From Endomychus coccineus (taxonomy: Eukaryota; Arthropoda; Insecta; Coleoptera; Endomychidae): 64,000 bases of DNA. The notes beneath the pieces were generated by a model. It ran no database searches. It was not told the origin of the DNA and worked only from the letters and a program-made list of their open reading frames with translations. Both the position numbers and the translations under genes were made by a program. How positions within the stretch are numbered: the first letter of the stretch is position 1; each line of letters begins with the position of its first letter. Positions 29,401 to 37,150 of this stretch are shown piece after piece. The stretch lies in assembly GCA_958510875.1 (NCBI GenBank), contig OY294070.1, positions 6,200,001 through 6,264,000 of the forward strand, in the 5' to 3' direction.

Positions 29401-31710
29401 AGCTTCTTCAAACAGATATATTCAAAAAAGACGTATTTTGTAATACGAGGGCAAAGTGAAACTGAAAAGTCTCTGAAAAATAAAACAGATGGCGCTACAA
29501 TCGAAAATCTCATATGTCATTTGTGATGTACCATTTTTAACTAGAACGCATTAAAATTTTCAGACTGATATGTCTTTCAGTTCTGTTTTGACACCCATCG
29601 AAAGCAAGCAACCATGAAGATTTTTGTAAACATGGAAAACAGTGAATTTCGCGCCTTGATTAAACATTATTTCTTGGGTGGAGCCAGAATTTGTTACATA
29701 CGAGTATTATGATGAAAAATTAACAAATTCCTAGAAGGTGACTTAGATACATAGGGCTCCAGAGAACCGACAACACCCCCAGGTAATTTTTAGAGCATTG
29801 TGGGTGTCATAATCGTAATCGGTGACTTTGAATACCCCCAAGAGTCAGAATTTGTTACCTTTTATGAAGAAAAATTAACAAATTCCTAGAAGATGACTTA
29901 GATACACAAGACTCCAGAAACCCGAAAACACCCCCAGGTAATTTGTAGAGCATTGTGAGTATCATAATCCTGATCGGCGACTTTGAAAACCTCCAAGAGC
30001 CAGAATTTGTTACATATGTTGTTACTCAGGGAATTTTTTGGGTATCATATTCGTATTCAGCGACCTCAAAACAAAATTCCGCGAAAAACAAACCCGGCGC
30101 AAAATTTCTAAATTACTTTCTGAATCAAATGCCGGAAACCGCATCCTAATCCATCCAACTGCGCCAGTTTTGGAAGGTTTGGCCTTTTTTAGTGCTTTAT
30201 TTCCTCGACTAGAAAGGGTATGGAATATTTTGTATAAATTTTCGAATATGAGAAAGCTATCTACCGGATGGGTGTCGTGTTTCCTCTCTGTTGACTACAA
30301 ACGCGATCGTATGACAACTTCAAAGGAGTGTTTGGCGATGTTGAAGCGCTATAAGAAGGACTTTGTGCTCCGTTCCGTAACAGTAGACGAAATATGGATC
30401 CATCACAACACATCAGAGACCAAAGAACAGTCGAACAGTGGATTTGTCCTGGCGAATCGAAGCCGAAAAAGGCCAAAGCGGGTTTATGGGCACACGGTAT
30501 CGTTCATATTGATTACTTTGAAAAGGTCAAAACGATCACCGGCGTATATTATGCAGAGTTGGATCGATTCGACGCCGATAGGACGCGAAATCGGTCGCAT
30601 TTGGCAAAAAAAAATGCTCGAATTAGTTCGACATCCACCATATTCACCAGATTTGACCCCCTGCGATTTTTATCTATTTCGAAACTTGAAAAAATGGCAC
30701 GACGGAAAGAGATTTGGCTTCAACGATGAGGTCATCGCTGAAACAAATGCCTATTTTGAAGAAATCATAGAACAAACGTTCAATCATTAAGTCAAAATTA
30801 TACTACTTCAATTAATTAAAACCCTAACAAATTCCTACATGCGTCTTTATAATGTTGAAAGTATATTTTAGGTAAAATGCTCAAATAGCAATATTTCTAA
30901 TAAATAAACGTACGTAAAGACGAAAATAATACGCATATGTGTTAGAATTTATATATAATTCATACCTGGGTCAAGAATTATTATTAAGTTAGACTTTAAT
31001 TAAATCTTTCTTTCAGGTGAGAAACCAACGGTTGAATGTAGCTTCATTACTGAATTTGAAGACCACATTTTCGTAACTGTCGATGCAGAGGCGTTTTTCT
31101 TTTTGCACGATTTGATAACGTCTTACGTCAAGGAAAAGGAAAAATTGGTAAGTATTCATTAAATTGCTTCATGAGAAAGATATTTTCCTTGGGAAAAAGT
31201 GCAGTTTCAGATGAAGAATGAAAATTTAAATACAATTTAAATAAGCTTTTCATATTTCCGGATAACAGGGATAACACGAAAAATCCCAAAAGAAATACCT
31301 TATTATTTGTATTTTTTTTCTAGCTCATCGCAGCAGAGAAACGCAGTAGCGTCGACGCCACCGACAAAACGAACGCCACTCACAACGACCAAATGGTAAA
31401 AAAAGCTTCGATCGACGGCGATATTTTCGCAAAAGACTGGAGGAACTTCAATTGCAAAACGTGGCACTTAGAACCGACCGTTCGATTATTGAGCGTCGCG
31501 GGCAAATACATCGAACCCTACGGCATCGATTACATCCTGCACAAGTTGGGCTTTTCGCACGCAAGAACCACGATACCGAAATGGATGCAGCGTGGATTCA
31601 TGGACCCGCTGGACGCAACTTTGGCCGTTCTAACGTGGCGTATGGTGCAAGTTGTACGCGGCGATGGAAACAAGAGCGATAAAGAGAAGGCCGTCGAAGG
31701 AAAGAAATAG
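463..31710 (+). CDS. tweek: tweek / KIAA1109 (BLTP1) bridge-like lipid transfer protein, 3' half, 30 exons, partial at the 5' end
   Basis: This is the C-terminal half of the very large KIAA1109/BLTP1/Tweek protein, which is known to bridge ER and plasma-membrane contact sites as a hydrophobic groove for bulk lipid transfer; Drosophila tweek mutants have synaptic vesicle recycling and PI(4,5)P2 defects. Recognition rests on several family blocks seen in the translation: LLNHLVFVQKVFMKEVNEVV, GSASFKYDMRRLTEILAFP, LQSVPEETIISPHILEFLEQ, and WHLEPTVRLLS near the end. The region from about 18862 onward corresponds to the FSA_C domain. I placed 30 exons by GT-AG signals; every junction keeps phase and together they encode about 2,348 residues ending at TAG 31708-31710. 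The complete family protein is near 5,000 residues, so roughly half is missing to the left. Exon coordinates are given in the five block entries that follow. Introns are heavily invaded by transposons but the exons are intact. Confidence 0.93.
2150..3650 (-). pseudogene. non-LTR retrotransposon reverse-transcriptase fragment, decayed
   Basis: On the minus strand, broken frames show reverse-transcriptase motifs: VALYFDLARAFDS at about 3365-3405, followed by LLNKLYSYGIRGVL at about 3310-3360, and further on VPQG with a GPILFTVFM-like block near 3190-3225. These are motifs of non-LTR (LINE) ORF2, jockey/CR1-like in general form. Multiple stops and frameshifts make it inactive. It lies in tweek intron 4 in antisense orientation. 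Confidence 0.6.
3655..4790 (-). pseudogene. second non-LTR retrotransposon ORF2 fragment
   Basis: Minus-strand open pieces at 4296-4790 and 3913-4107 carry reverse-transcriptase features: VKDYRPTSVTLFLWKTLERL, an ETALH block, then GYADDTALI with the catalytic YADD box, and further downstream KYLGVTLDKKLLW near 3820-3860. Order and orientation are consistent with one ORF2, now frameshifted and deleted. It differs from the neighbouring fragment at 2150-3650 and is in the same antisense orientation within tweek intron 4. Confidence 0.7.
4800..5158. other. rest of tweek intron 4, no feature seen
   Basis: AT-rich sequence between the retrotransposon fragment and the exon 5 acceptor. A short imperfect inverted pair (ATTTGACAGTG-like and GATGAGCAATC/ACTCATCACTAG around 4985-5075) is visible, but no gene is. 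Confidence 0.35.
5591..6833 (+). mobile_element. hAT transposon copy 1 (internally deleted), 8-bp TSD
   Basis: The element starts CAGTGGCGACTCCTCGAAGG and ends with the inverse type CACGAGCCGCCACTG. The 8-bp sequence TTGTTTAT stands immediately outside at 5583-5590 and 6834-6841, a perfect target-site duplication of hAT length. A subterminal palindrome (GGAGGCTCAGCCTCC) follows the left end. Inside, 6449-6706 encodes part of the transposase (ADMIKYMIDNDLQQVLPQFY), but the C-terminal dimerisation block is missing. At about 1.24 kb it is a deletion derivative of the same family as the copies at 26919 and 33090. It lies in tweek intron 5. Confidence 0.9.
6842..7297. other. rest of tweek intron 5, no gene
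   Basis: Apart from a run of 14 T near 7041-7056 and a mixed-composition stretch, nothing recognisable was found before the exon 6 acceptor at 7297. Confidence 0.4.
7298..12907 (+). CDS. tweek: tweek exons 6-12
   Basis: Exons are 7298-7567, 8431-8577, 10483-10728, 10787-10964, 11947-12158, 12273-12660 and 12716-12907. Conserved stretches include ALLPSLQAQYKMDQVSSTG in exon 7, LLNHLVFVQKVFMK then EVNEVVQRV across exons 8-9, WNQRNFYEDSRGAVVVTLEN in exon 11 and ACSSGSLVSKGKFSN at the start of exon 12. Exon 7 ends exactly where a palindromic element has inserted, which duplicated the splice donor. Intron 9 (10965-11946) holds a reverse-transcriptase fragment and a hairpin element. Intron 6 (7568-8430) has no recognisable feature. 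Confidence 0.9.
8581..8845. mobile_element. palindromic Penelope-like insertion on the exon 7 splice donor
   Basis: The 13-bp sequence CAAATTGCAGGTA occurs at 8568-8580 and again at 8846-8858, bracketing the insertion as a target-site duplication. Positions 8614-8848 form a perfect palindrome with 117-bp arms around a single central A at 8731. Each arm contains CTGAAGATG, a short GCC/GGC pairing and GAAACGTC (plus strand about 8758-8792), an arrangement resembling the degenerate hammerhead motifs known from Penelope-like element termini. Because the duplicated target includes CAG|GTA, the donor used by exon 7 (8577/8578) is restored upstream and a second donor copy remains at 8855/8856. The repeat structure is seen; the Penelope assignment is inference. 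Confidence 0.75.
8859..10482. other. AT-rich part of tweek intron 7, gene-free
   Basis: About 1.6 kb of strongly A-rich sequence with many short AAAATC-type words and no open frame of note; a 61-codon open stretch at 9440-9625 has no recognisable content. It ends in the exon 8 acceptor TTTAAG at 10482. Confidence 0.5.
11281..11410 (-). mobile_element. hairpin element with 35-bp inverted repeats and a hammerhead-like core
   Basis: Arms 11281-11315 and 11376-11410 are inverse copies with one mismatch. On the minus strand, 11358 to 11328 reads CTGATGATGGCTAC, a short loop, then TAGCT and GGAAGGTC. This has the order of a hammerhead ribozyme core (CUGAUGA, stem II, GAAA), with GGAA in place of GAAA. 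It parallels the motif order inside the palindrome at 8614-8848. Both may come from Penelope-like termini. Catalysis is not shown. Confidence 0.5.
11487..11921 (-). pseudogene. non-LTR retrotransposon RT fragment
   Basis: The minus-strand open frame of 144 residues contains [20 protein letters not shown] followed by INDML, the reverse-transcriptase motif around the palm (VPQGS..GP.LF....NDL). The YADD box is lost in the deleted segment after it. A homologous fragment of the same family, also on the minus strand, lies at 52176-52896. It sits in tweek intron 9, antisense to the gene. A repeated word (GACACGTnAATCTTTATTGCT) occurs at both about 11461 and 11862. Confidence 0.7.
14228..14643 (+). 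pseudogene. Cys-rich (CXC-like) C-terminal fragment of a transposon-associated ORF
   Basis: The plus frame reads EEWGWKKVDGVLHPVKLKLD and then CSCKKKCASSSCGCRKK. After a frameshift or stop at about 14491 the other frame continues NCTVACANCMG and an Asp/Glu-rich tail to 14643. The spacing of the Cys residues resembles the CXC (tesmin/TSO1-like) fold seen at the end of some transposon-borne insect proteins. A stop interrupts the segment at 14322. It sits between the inverted tandem arrays, so it is probably the residue of the element's own gene. Confidence 0.55.
14764..16290. repeat. 142-bp tandem repeat array, about 11 copies
   Basis: Units recur every 141-142 bases: the word GGCCAATTACCAGCTGGGAA returns at 14911, 15053, 15195 and onward. 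Units are nearly identical in the middle and more diverged at the left edge. Each contains CGTAATCAGCGACTCCGAAA followed by a run of C. Apparent 73-codon open frames repeating in phase with the array are by-products of the unit length, not genes. Three inverse-oriented units with a period near 146 bases lie at 13440-13860. Confidence 0.9.
16785..19928 (+). CDS. tweek: tweek exons 13-18
   Basis: Exons are 16785-17175, 17364-17501, 17565-17837, 18862-19068, 19131-19341 and 19397-19928. Exon 13 holds WFLNIQWQMEGVDVQLDTNV followed by a helical, charge-rich stretch. Exons 14-15 are Ser-rich linker. Exons 16-17 open the FSA_C region with LDVKVFINSGKCVLHTKDP and TLVDLTIFHIPGMDVKIHYV. Exon 18, the longest, has a low-complexity Ser/Thr/Asp first half and ends in the strongly conserved block SLFAWMTLQSVPEETIISPH. 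Exon 18 is clearly richer in G and C, mainly at third codon positions, than its neighbours. Confidence 0.92.
17838..18861. other. tweek intron 15, gene-free
   Basis: Strongly AT-rich. The segment 18230-18400 has more balanced composition and may be an old repeat, but no family or coding content was recognised. Confidence 0.45.
20795..21095. repeat. diverged tandem duplication of about 160 bp
   Basis: The segment TTTTTTACACCAGAAGGATG with the following TTTCCATACAATTCCATATA recurs at 20791 and 20955, and both copies continue through TTTTTAAGTTTTAGTCCTTG and GATGCAAAAAATAGC-like words. The two copies differ by small indels. They lie in tweek intron 18 (19929-21588), which otherwise is AT-rich with no gene. 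Confidence 0.7.
21265..21520. repeat. AATTAAT heptanucleotide microsatellite
   Basis: A run of about 250 bases made of the 7-base unit AATTAAT, clean in the centre and degenerating towards both ends. It ends about 70 bases before the exon 19 acceptor in tweek intron 18. Confidence 0.9.
21589..26820 (+). CDS. tweek: tweek exons 19-28 (FSA_C domain core)
   Basis: Exons are 21589-21802, 21895-22184, 23722-23929, 23990-24244, 24644-24801, 24907-25099, 25148-25341, 26016-26300, 26360-26548 and 26623-26820. Family blocks read here include GNYVYASFPVDVIVYFHMQP, GLSVTGCLSDFSVYIFHPYG, GSASFKYDMRRLTEILAFP with WYRRSIVRRMFLGD, and FMHGKLGWDQLQMMISK. The pattern of short phase-compatible exons and highly conserved beta-rich segments fits the tube-forming repeats of the family. 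Introns here are mostly 46-92 bases except 22185-23721, 24245-24643 and 25342-26015. Confidence 0.92.
22185..23721. other. tweek intron 20, AT-rich, gene-free
   Basis: About 1.5 kb of very AT-rich sequence with no open frame of interest. It ends in the acceptor GAGTTTAG at 23721. Confidence 0.5.
24245..24643. other. tweek intron 22, no gene
   Basis: The word CATGGTAAAAC occurs at about 24317 (ACATGGTAAAACGACC) and its inverse GTTTTACCATGTTATG at about 24517, so an imperfect fold-back may be present. No coding content was recognised. Confidence 0.35.
25395..25850. repeat. tandem repeat of about 205 bp with splice-acceptor-like words
   Basis: Three diverged units begin with GATTTCAACTTTGCAGAGTG or close variants at about 25397, 25599 and 25809, followed by TATTTGTTGAAG, a CATAAATGT-type word and TTCTTAAGTATTTACTTG. 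A fourth partial unit extends to 25960. The same word appears again at 28985 and 29143 in another tweek intron. The TTTCAACTTTGCAG part looks like an intron 3' end. Confidence 0.75.
26919..28580 (-). mobile_element. hAT transposon copy 2, transposase on minus strand, 8-bp TSD
   Basis: Termini CAGTGGCGGCTCGTGAA and CGAGGAGCCGCCACTG are flanked by CTGGGAAT (26911-26918) and CTGGAAAT (28581-28588), a hAT-sized target duplication with one change. Minus-strand pieces 27704-28018 (N-terminal zinc-finger-like part, TSDTTSCWGHSGYDDLKNLA) and 27194-27616 (ASVERSFSTLKRIKTYMPNT, the hAT dimerisation block) belong to the transposase, but the middle is deleted and the two frames are not joined. About 1.66 kb long, in tweek intron 28. 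Confidence 0.92.
28985..29165. repeat. two further diverged units of the 25395 repeat family
   Basis: Words TTTCAACTTCGCAGAGTGTA at 28985 and TTCAACATTGCAGAGTGTAT at about 29142 match the start of the units in tweek intron 25. They are separated from that array by three exons and a hAT element, so the family has spread between introns. Confidence 0.6.
29450..30800 (+). pseudogene. mariner (Tc1/mariner) transposase pseudogene, interrupted
   Basis: The start MENSEFRALIKHYFLGG is seen at 29632-29682, then a different repeat interrupts it to about 30065. The transposase resumes near 30247 with RKLSTGWVSCFLSVDYKRDR, VTVDEIWIHH (first catalytic Asp), then in another frame KKAKAGLWAHG and EKVKTITGVYYAELD, then back to the first frame with HPPYSPDLTPCDFYLF (last catalytic Asp) and EVIAETNAYFEE. 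At least two frameshifts and a deletion make it dead. The left flank ACGAGGGCAAAGTGAAACTG at 29452 may be the terminal repeat; no clear right partner was found. Confidence 0.88.
29690..30065. repeat. tandem repeat (about 155 bp unit) inside the mariner remnant
   Basis: Units start with AGCCAGAATTTGTTACATAC at 29690, a variant at 29841 and again at 29998. Each includes AAAATTAACAAATTCCTAGA and ACACCCCCAGGTAATTT, then CGTAATCGGTGACTTTGAAT with a C run. The last part matches the 142-bp array at 14764-16290 in motif and order (about 15 of 20 bases plus the C run). Confidence 0.65.
31017..31710 (+). CDS. tweek: tweek exons 29-30, C-terminus and stop
   Basis: Exons are 31017-31147 and 31324-31710. 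Exon 29 reads VECSFITEFEDHIFVTVDAE then FFFLHDLITSYVKEKEK. Exon 30 carries the family's C-terminal signature WHLEPTVRLLSVAGKYIEPY, GIDYILHKLGFSHARTTIPK and WMQRGFMDPLDATLAVL, then a Lys/Glu-rich tail ending in TAG at 31708-31710. The G of the stop is followed directly by GTTTGT, a possible splice donor. The intron before exon 29 is about 4.2 kb and carries a hAT element and a mariner remnant. Confidence 0.93.
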
Positions 31711-31866
31711 GTTTGTTTCTATTGAATTTCCGCAGTTCAAATTGCTTTGACACAAATTATAATTATTATAATTTAGTTTTCAAAATTCTGTTTTCTTTTG
31801 TTAATATAGTGCAGTCAAAAACGAACATTAAAAGTATTCTGAGATCCGATGATCATAAAATTTGTA

Positions 31867-32837
31867 CCGGGATATCAAAAATTATCTTGGTCAAGGGTGG
31901 TTGTGGAATCTAAAACGTGTGTCTTACTTTACGTTTGGAATAATTATGTCACTGTCACACTGACATCATCAATAACCTACAAATTTCATACCTATTTATT
32001 CATTTCAGTTGTAAAACAATAATGAACTACAAATTATGAAATAATTATGTGAACTTTGAACCTTTTCAGAGGTCGTGATTGCCACAATCCGGGTCAAAAA
32101 CTGTTTTGAAATAGTTAATTTTCCGTAAATCGAATGACGTTCACGTGAGAAGCCCGTAGCACGCGAGTTAGAAAAGTGCAAACTGGTTGTACCTAATACG
32201 GCTCTACGACGACTTTTCGCGTGCCGTTTTCGCTCCATGTAGTTAGATTTAGTATCGGACCGTGCCCGACGGCTCTTCTTTTTTCGATAAATGTCCAATA
32301 AATATGAAAATTCAATTAAAACAGTTTGAGCTATTCTCAGATCTCAGCTACGCGCGTCTAACGTGCGACGTACCAAAGGGAATTTTCTCGCGACTAAAAT
32401 ATACACGAAGCGGGTAAAAGCTAGCGGCCCATAGCCAAAAACACTTTATTACAACTGGCGCCGGTCGCACGGGGCAAGAAACGGCCCCAAATTAACAAGA
32501 CCGAGGTAAAATGTATAAACTCTAACTTACGCGCAGCGACCTTCTCGAAGCATATGTCAAAATGATTTCGTTCGTAGCTAATTACATAGGACGTCTGGCG
32601 TTCATGCAATTATGTTTTTAGATAATTCGAACCTTCTAATTTCGATAGGCCACGTGAAAATCCCGGAGTCCAAAGCGCTAAAGACTTCTGAGTGTTACAA
32701 TATTCGTATAAAATTGCGAAATTTCGCACTTTTAGAAACTTCAAATTAATTATGACATAATCATTTCAAACGTAAAGTAAGACACACGTTTTAGATTCCA
32801 CAACCACCCTTGACCAAGATAATTTTTGATATTCCGG
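31867..32837. mobile_element. TIR element (MITE-like), 971 bp, TA target duplication
   Basis: Inverted ends of about 84 bases start CCGGGATATCAAAAATTATC and finish with the inverse; TA stands on both sides (31865-31866 and 32838-32839), as for Tc1/mariner-type insertion. The interior has no transposase. The same family is found as an internally deleted 686-bp copy at 53735-54420 and as a fragment at 55372-55512. It lies just 3' of the tweek stop codon. Confidence 0.85.
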
Positions 32838-33089
32838 TACAAAGTCATAATCGATTATTCACTGCTCAATGAAAATATTTTCAAGATGGCGCTACTTGGG
32901 GTTGTGTCGGACGTAGACATTAATATGTTTATTTTATACGGAAGTTGTATCAGAAAACCCATAACGAATATAACTTTTCGTTTGAAATTACTTCTTCTTG
33001 TCTCCTTCCGGGATGACAAGGAAGTGCCGCCATCTTGAAAATATTTCCATTATTACAAATCAAAATACTTGTGCGTTTTAGAAATATAC

Positions 33090-34981
33090 CAGTGGCGGCT
33101 CCTCGAATGAGGCTAAGGAGGCTCAGCCTCCTCACCAATTTATCCAGCAAATAGCACCAGAAATATTTTGTTGATCATTCTTCATTTTATTTCCTGTTTA
33201 TCTAATAATTTTTTTAATTTTACAATTAATTCCCCGTTCTCAGTAGCTATTTTTGAATCTGACAACAGTGACCTGAGGCTAGACTCTGCAAACTCTGTAT
33301 GTGAAATTTTTATCGCACAAAACATAGCTTACTATGAGTACAGATTGCTTACAAAAGCTGTTTTCTGTACGATAAACGGTTCCGGAGATATTCGCAAAAA
33401 ACTAAATTTTTTTTCAATTTCAACACCCTGTATCTCGAAAACGAAGTGATTTGGAGAAAAATTTTATATGAATCACCCCCTGAATTTTTTCGAAGTTATT
33501 TATTTACATCCTGTATATCTCAAACCCTAAACAGTAAACACGTGTTGCTCAACACAGTTGCCGTTTTTTCGACCAGTCCAATTGCTAAATACCGTAAGAA
33601 ATAGCTGAAATGGCAACACTCTCAGTAGGCTAGTCTGACGCTTGCCTTTCAGTTCAGTACGGACGGTGGTACGGACAGACGACAAATCCATCAAACGAAC
33701 TGCAGTTTTAAATAACATAGTAGGAAACAGAATTCCCTGTAATGCTCCAACTCGATGGAATTTTACATCACGTGTAGTGTTTACCATCTATAAAAATGAA
33801 GATAAATTAATTGAAACATTTGATTTTATATTAAACAGTGATGTCTTTTCAACAGATCAGGTTTCATTAAATGCTGTTGGTTTAAAATCTTATTTAGAAA
33901 ATGAAGAATGTTTTTTTTTTCTTGATACTTTTAAATTAATATTTGAGCAAACTGATCTTATTTTTCAAATTTTACAATATAAATTCACTGATATAATTTA
34001 TTCCAGAGATCGTTTGAAACATCTCATTGATAAAATTTCAAGTTTCCGTAACACAGAATTTCATTTTAATATTTTATTTGAAAATTTTTCAACTGATGAG
34101 ACTCCTCCCGTGAAAAGGAGGAAAATATATAATTTGGTAGACAAGAAACTACATTATAAACAACTTTTTTATGAAATTTTAGATTCGATTTTCCGATTTA
34201 CATGAATTGAAGTTTTTCGACTTGACGAATAAAAGATTTTTCGAATCTTTTTCAAAAGAGTTTCCCAATACACTTTTAGATAACAGTTCTAAAATATACA
34301 TTTTTTGATAAAATAGCACTGCACAATGAATTATGCGTTGTATACTCGGATAAAGATATTTTAGGCCAGTACGACAGTCACGCCGATATGATAAAATATA
34401 TAATAGACAATGATTTGCAACAAGTTTTACCTCAGTTTTATAAACTACTTTGTTTGACAGTCACCATTCCTGTCACGACGGCATCTGTGGAGAGATCATT
34501 TTCTACTCTCAAACGAATTAAAACTTACATGCGAAATGCAATGGGCCAAAATCGTTTATACAATGTTAGTTCAATACCTATTGAACAAGATTTAGTAAAA
34601 CACTCAAAACAAAATGATACATTTCATAATAATATTATTGATCATTTTTCACAAACTAAAGACCGTAGAATTCTGCTACAATATGAAAAAAGTGAATATA
34701 CTCAATAAAAAAAAAACAAAATGTGAAAAATTCTAAAAAAAAGAAAAAATATTAAAAATCCAAAAAAATAAAAAACAAAAAACGATAAAAAAAAAACGTT
34801 TTGCCAGGAGAAATTCTGTTCTTCCACGTTGGTTCTTGCCGGGCAACAATTAATATTGTCACTGAAGTAGCTGGTACGGTCGCTGCGCAAAGGTTAAATT
34901 AATTAGCTGAATTAGAGTATATTCTTACAAAAACGTTTTATGTCCAGCCTCTTCTCTTAAAAAGTTCACGAGCCGCCACTG
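33090..34981 (+). mobile_element. hAT transposon copy 3, longest of three, 8-bp TSD
   Basis: Begins CAGTGGCGGCTCCTCGAATG and ends CACGAGCCGCCACTG; AAATATAC lies directly outside at 33082-33089 and 34982-34989. Plus-strand frames 33642-34205 and 34388-34708 encode transposase parts: NLVDKKLHYKQLFYEILDS near the middle and TIPVTTASVERSFSTLKRIK with the dimerisation block, ending at 34708. A frameshift and a short deletion near 34200-34390 separate them. About 1.89 kb. It lies between the tweek stop and a possible tweek 3'-UTR exon. Confidence 0.93.
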
Positions 34982-35088
34982 AAATATACTTGATAACGAA
35001 ATTTTTGGAATAACATATTAATTTCAATTAAAGCTGCCCATCATCAGTTGAAAATTAGCTTTACACTTTACTATGTTCTTTTTTATAG

Positions 35089-35290
35089 GCACTCTACATG
35101 AAGCAGTTTACAAAAGGATTCACTTCCAGATACGAATGTCTATTCCTAAAAGATAACTTGAATTTGTTAAGTTAAATTCCTTCAATTTTTGTTCACACTA
35201 CGAATATTAAGGTTAGATTATTAGTTTTAAGCTGAACCAGATTTATATTCATTGATTGAATGCCTTCAAGAAAATAAATATTGTTTTTCA
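35089..35290 (+). other. tweek: possible last, non-coding exon of tweek with poly(A) signal
   Basis: A good acceptor (TTCTTTTTTATAG, ending 35088) opens a segment that continues to an AATAAA at 35273-35278. No AATAAA occurs soon after the tweek stop at 31710, whereas a donor (GTTTGT) starts at 31711. A 3'-UTR intron of about 3.4 kb, holding the MITE and hAT copy 3, would explain this. A 28-codon open frame at the start of the segment is more likely chance. No transcript evidence is available. Confidence 0.3.
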
Positions 35291-35991
35291 AAGAAAAGCA
35301 TTACCTTTGTGCAAATGGATTTCTACTTGTTCTTATTTATATGTTACTTCTTTTTGTTGTTCAGATGTTAATTGTAAATATTTTCATTGTTAAGTGGAAA
35401 TTTAGACTGAATGTATTTAAGTCTCTGTTAATGCAATAAACAATAAACTTTTCAAAAGTCAATGCTCTATAATATATGTAAATTACCACTCCTGAAAATT
35501 TCCGAAATCCTATGTCTAGTACTACCTGCCCTAGTAGTAAGCTACAGCGTGTGGTGATGAAAAAAGTAAGAAATTTGCGAAATAGTTCAGCTTCCATGCA
35601 AGAGATGGCACATCAAGAAATAAATTAGTTATGCTGTTGACCAAGAGATGGCGTAAACCAGTACAGAAACCTGTAATTTCAGTTCAGGTTAATGCGGAAA
35701 CTTATAAATTAGCGTCATCTAGGAGATGGTAGTCAAACTAACATTTAATGTTAATGTATAGGTCGAAGTGGTAGGTCTTCCTCCATAGTGCAATCAAATG
35801 GGTATTGGACCCTTAGATCCTTTGTAAATTGATCGATTTTGATGGGACAAAGTGCATTCTCTTCAGAATGTCATCAGAAAAAAGTTAATCACAAGTAAAG
35901 TTGCGCAAATTGTTTATAAACAATAAATAAGCAATTTAATTACCTCATTTGCGAGATTACATAAAAAATTCAAAATTTGATCAGGTGAAGC

Positions 35992-36276
35992 CATCGACAT
36001 ATACATATGGACTGCGCGTGGCAATGATAAGCGCGGGTAGTGCCGGCGTGAGAGAAGGGAAAACGAAGAGGACTAATACTGTCTTTATCTACTTTATCTA
36101 TCGCGTTTCTATTGGCCGCTGCGTTGCCATGGAAATGCAACTTGACTGTAGCTAGTATGTTCACGTCCCGAGCCGATAGATAAAGACAGTATTAGTCCTC
36201 TTCGTTTTCCCCTCTCTCACGCCGGCACTACACGCGCTTATCATTGCCACACGCAGTCCATATGTATATGTCGATG
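35992..36276. mobile_element. fold-back MITE, 285 bp, 8-bp TSD (hAT-like)
   Basis: Arms of about 100 bases are inverse copies: CATCGACATATACATATGGA at 35992 and its complement ending at 36276. GGTGAAGC flanks both ends (35984-35991 and 36277-36284). CA...TG ends with an 8-bp duplication fit hAT-type insertion. The central loop is about 80 bases. It is nested in another AT-rich repeat whose left part (GGGACAAAGTGCATTC near 35842) resembles the inverted flank at 13280. Confidence 0.85.
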
Positions 36277-36584
36277 GGTGAAGCCTATTTTTTGTTATAA
36301 ACAATTTATTTCTTAACAAAATAGATGAAATCGACCAATAATATGGTCTTTGAATGCATGCATAAATTTTAGAATTGTTATAAACAATTATGTTTATCAA
36401 TAAAAATACGAATTTGACCAAAATATCGAATTTAGAAAAATCGCATGCCACTAATTTCAAATAATTGTTTTCCCTTCCATAACAACTCCCATACCAAATA
36501 TTTCCTTTCATAATGACGTTTAATGTTATATTATTTGACAACGGCTATAGTTTCATTGCAAATCAAACATAGTGCTCTCTTTCT

Positions 36585-37150
36585 GGACTCAATTACGAAA
36601 TATTGAAAGTTCCATTGATCTTTGAATGTTCTGTAATCACGGTCTACTTTTCGCTTCTTTTCCATACTAGTAAATTACACACAAAAACAACAAGTCAAAT
36701 CAAAATACTGCTACGACGATGTCTTTTAAACTCGCACAAACACGTTTCAAGGAGTTACGCACTACTTTATTTCACAAGACAGTTTCGCTTCCTTCGCCTT
36801 CCCTGGGTGGACTGACTCGCGGTCGCTCCGCTAGCTCTTTTATACTGCAATTACTGCTATCAAGAAGTGAGTGGAATACATCAGAACTTTCTCGAAACAA
36901 CGAGATTATTCGCGGTCCTGAGGTGTCGTCAAGTGTCGCGGTAGTAATAATAAAGTATAGTTAGTACACAATAGAAATTGAACTAGTGAATTTAGCGAAC
37001 GTATGCACGCTCAGGGCGCATGCTCGGCGACTAGTTTAGAAATTATAAATAATGGCAGGAAAATCAAAACGGTTTTCCCTCGAAACTTACTGGAGTAAAC
37101 AGTATGGCCCTTAGGCTGGAAAGTTTGGAGACTCCTGCTCTATAGGACAC
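36585..37150 (-). pseudogene. 5' part of a GTF2IRD2/FAM200-like hAT element, inverted copy
   Basis: Minus strand reading from about 37130 downward shows the same 5' flank as the copy at 38890-39480: a terminal segment (ACTGTTTACTCCAGTAAG), a TATAAAA box followed by GAGCTAGCG and CCGCGAGTCAGTCC, then a start MEKKRKVDRDYRTFKDQ at about 36665 downward. The rest of the transposase is absent. Together with the other copy it makes an inverted repeat of about 500-base arms separated by about 1.8 kb. Confidence 0.65.

Noticed and set aside
32005..32298. Basic ORF shared by the two TIR elements
   Set aside because: The similarity between copies is equal at the DNA level inside and outside the frame, so coding constraint is not shown.
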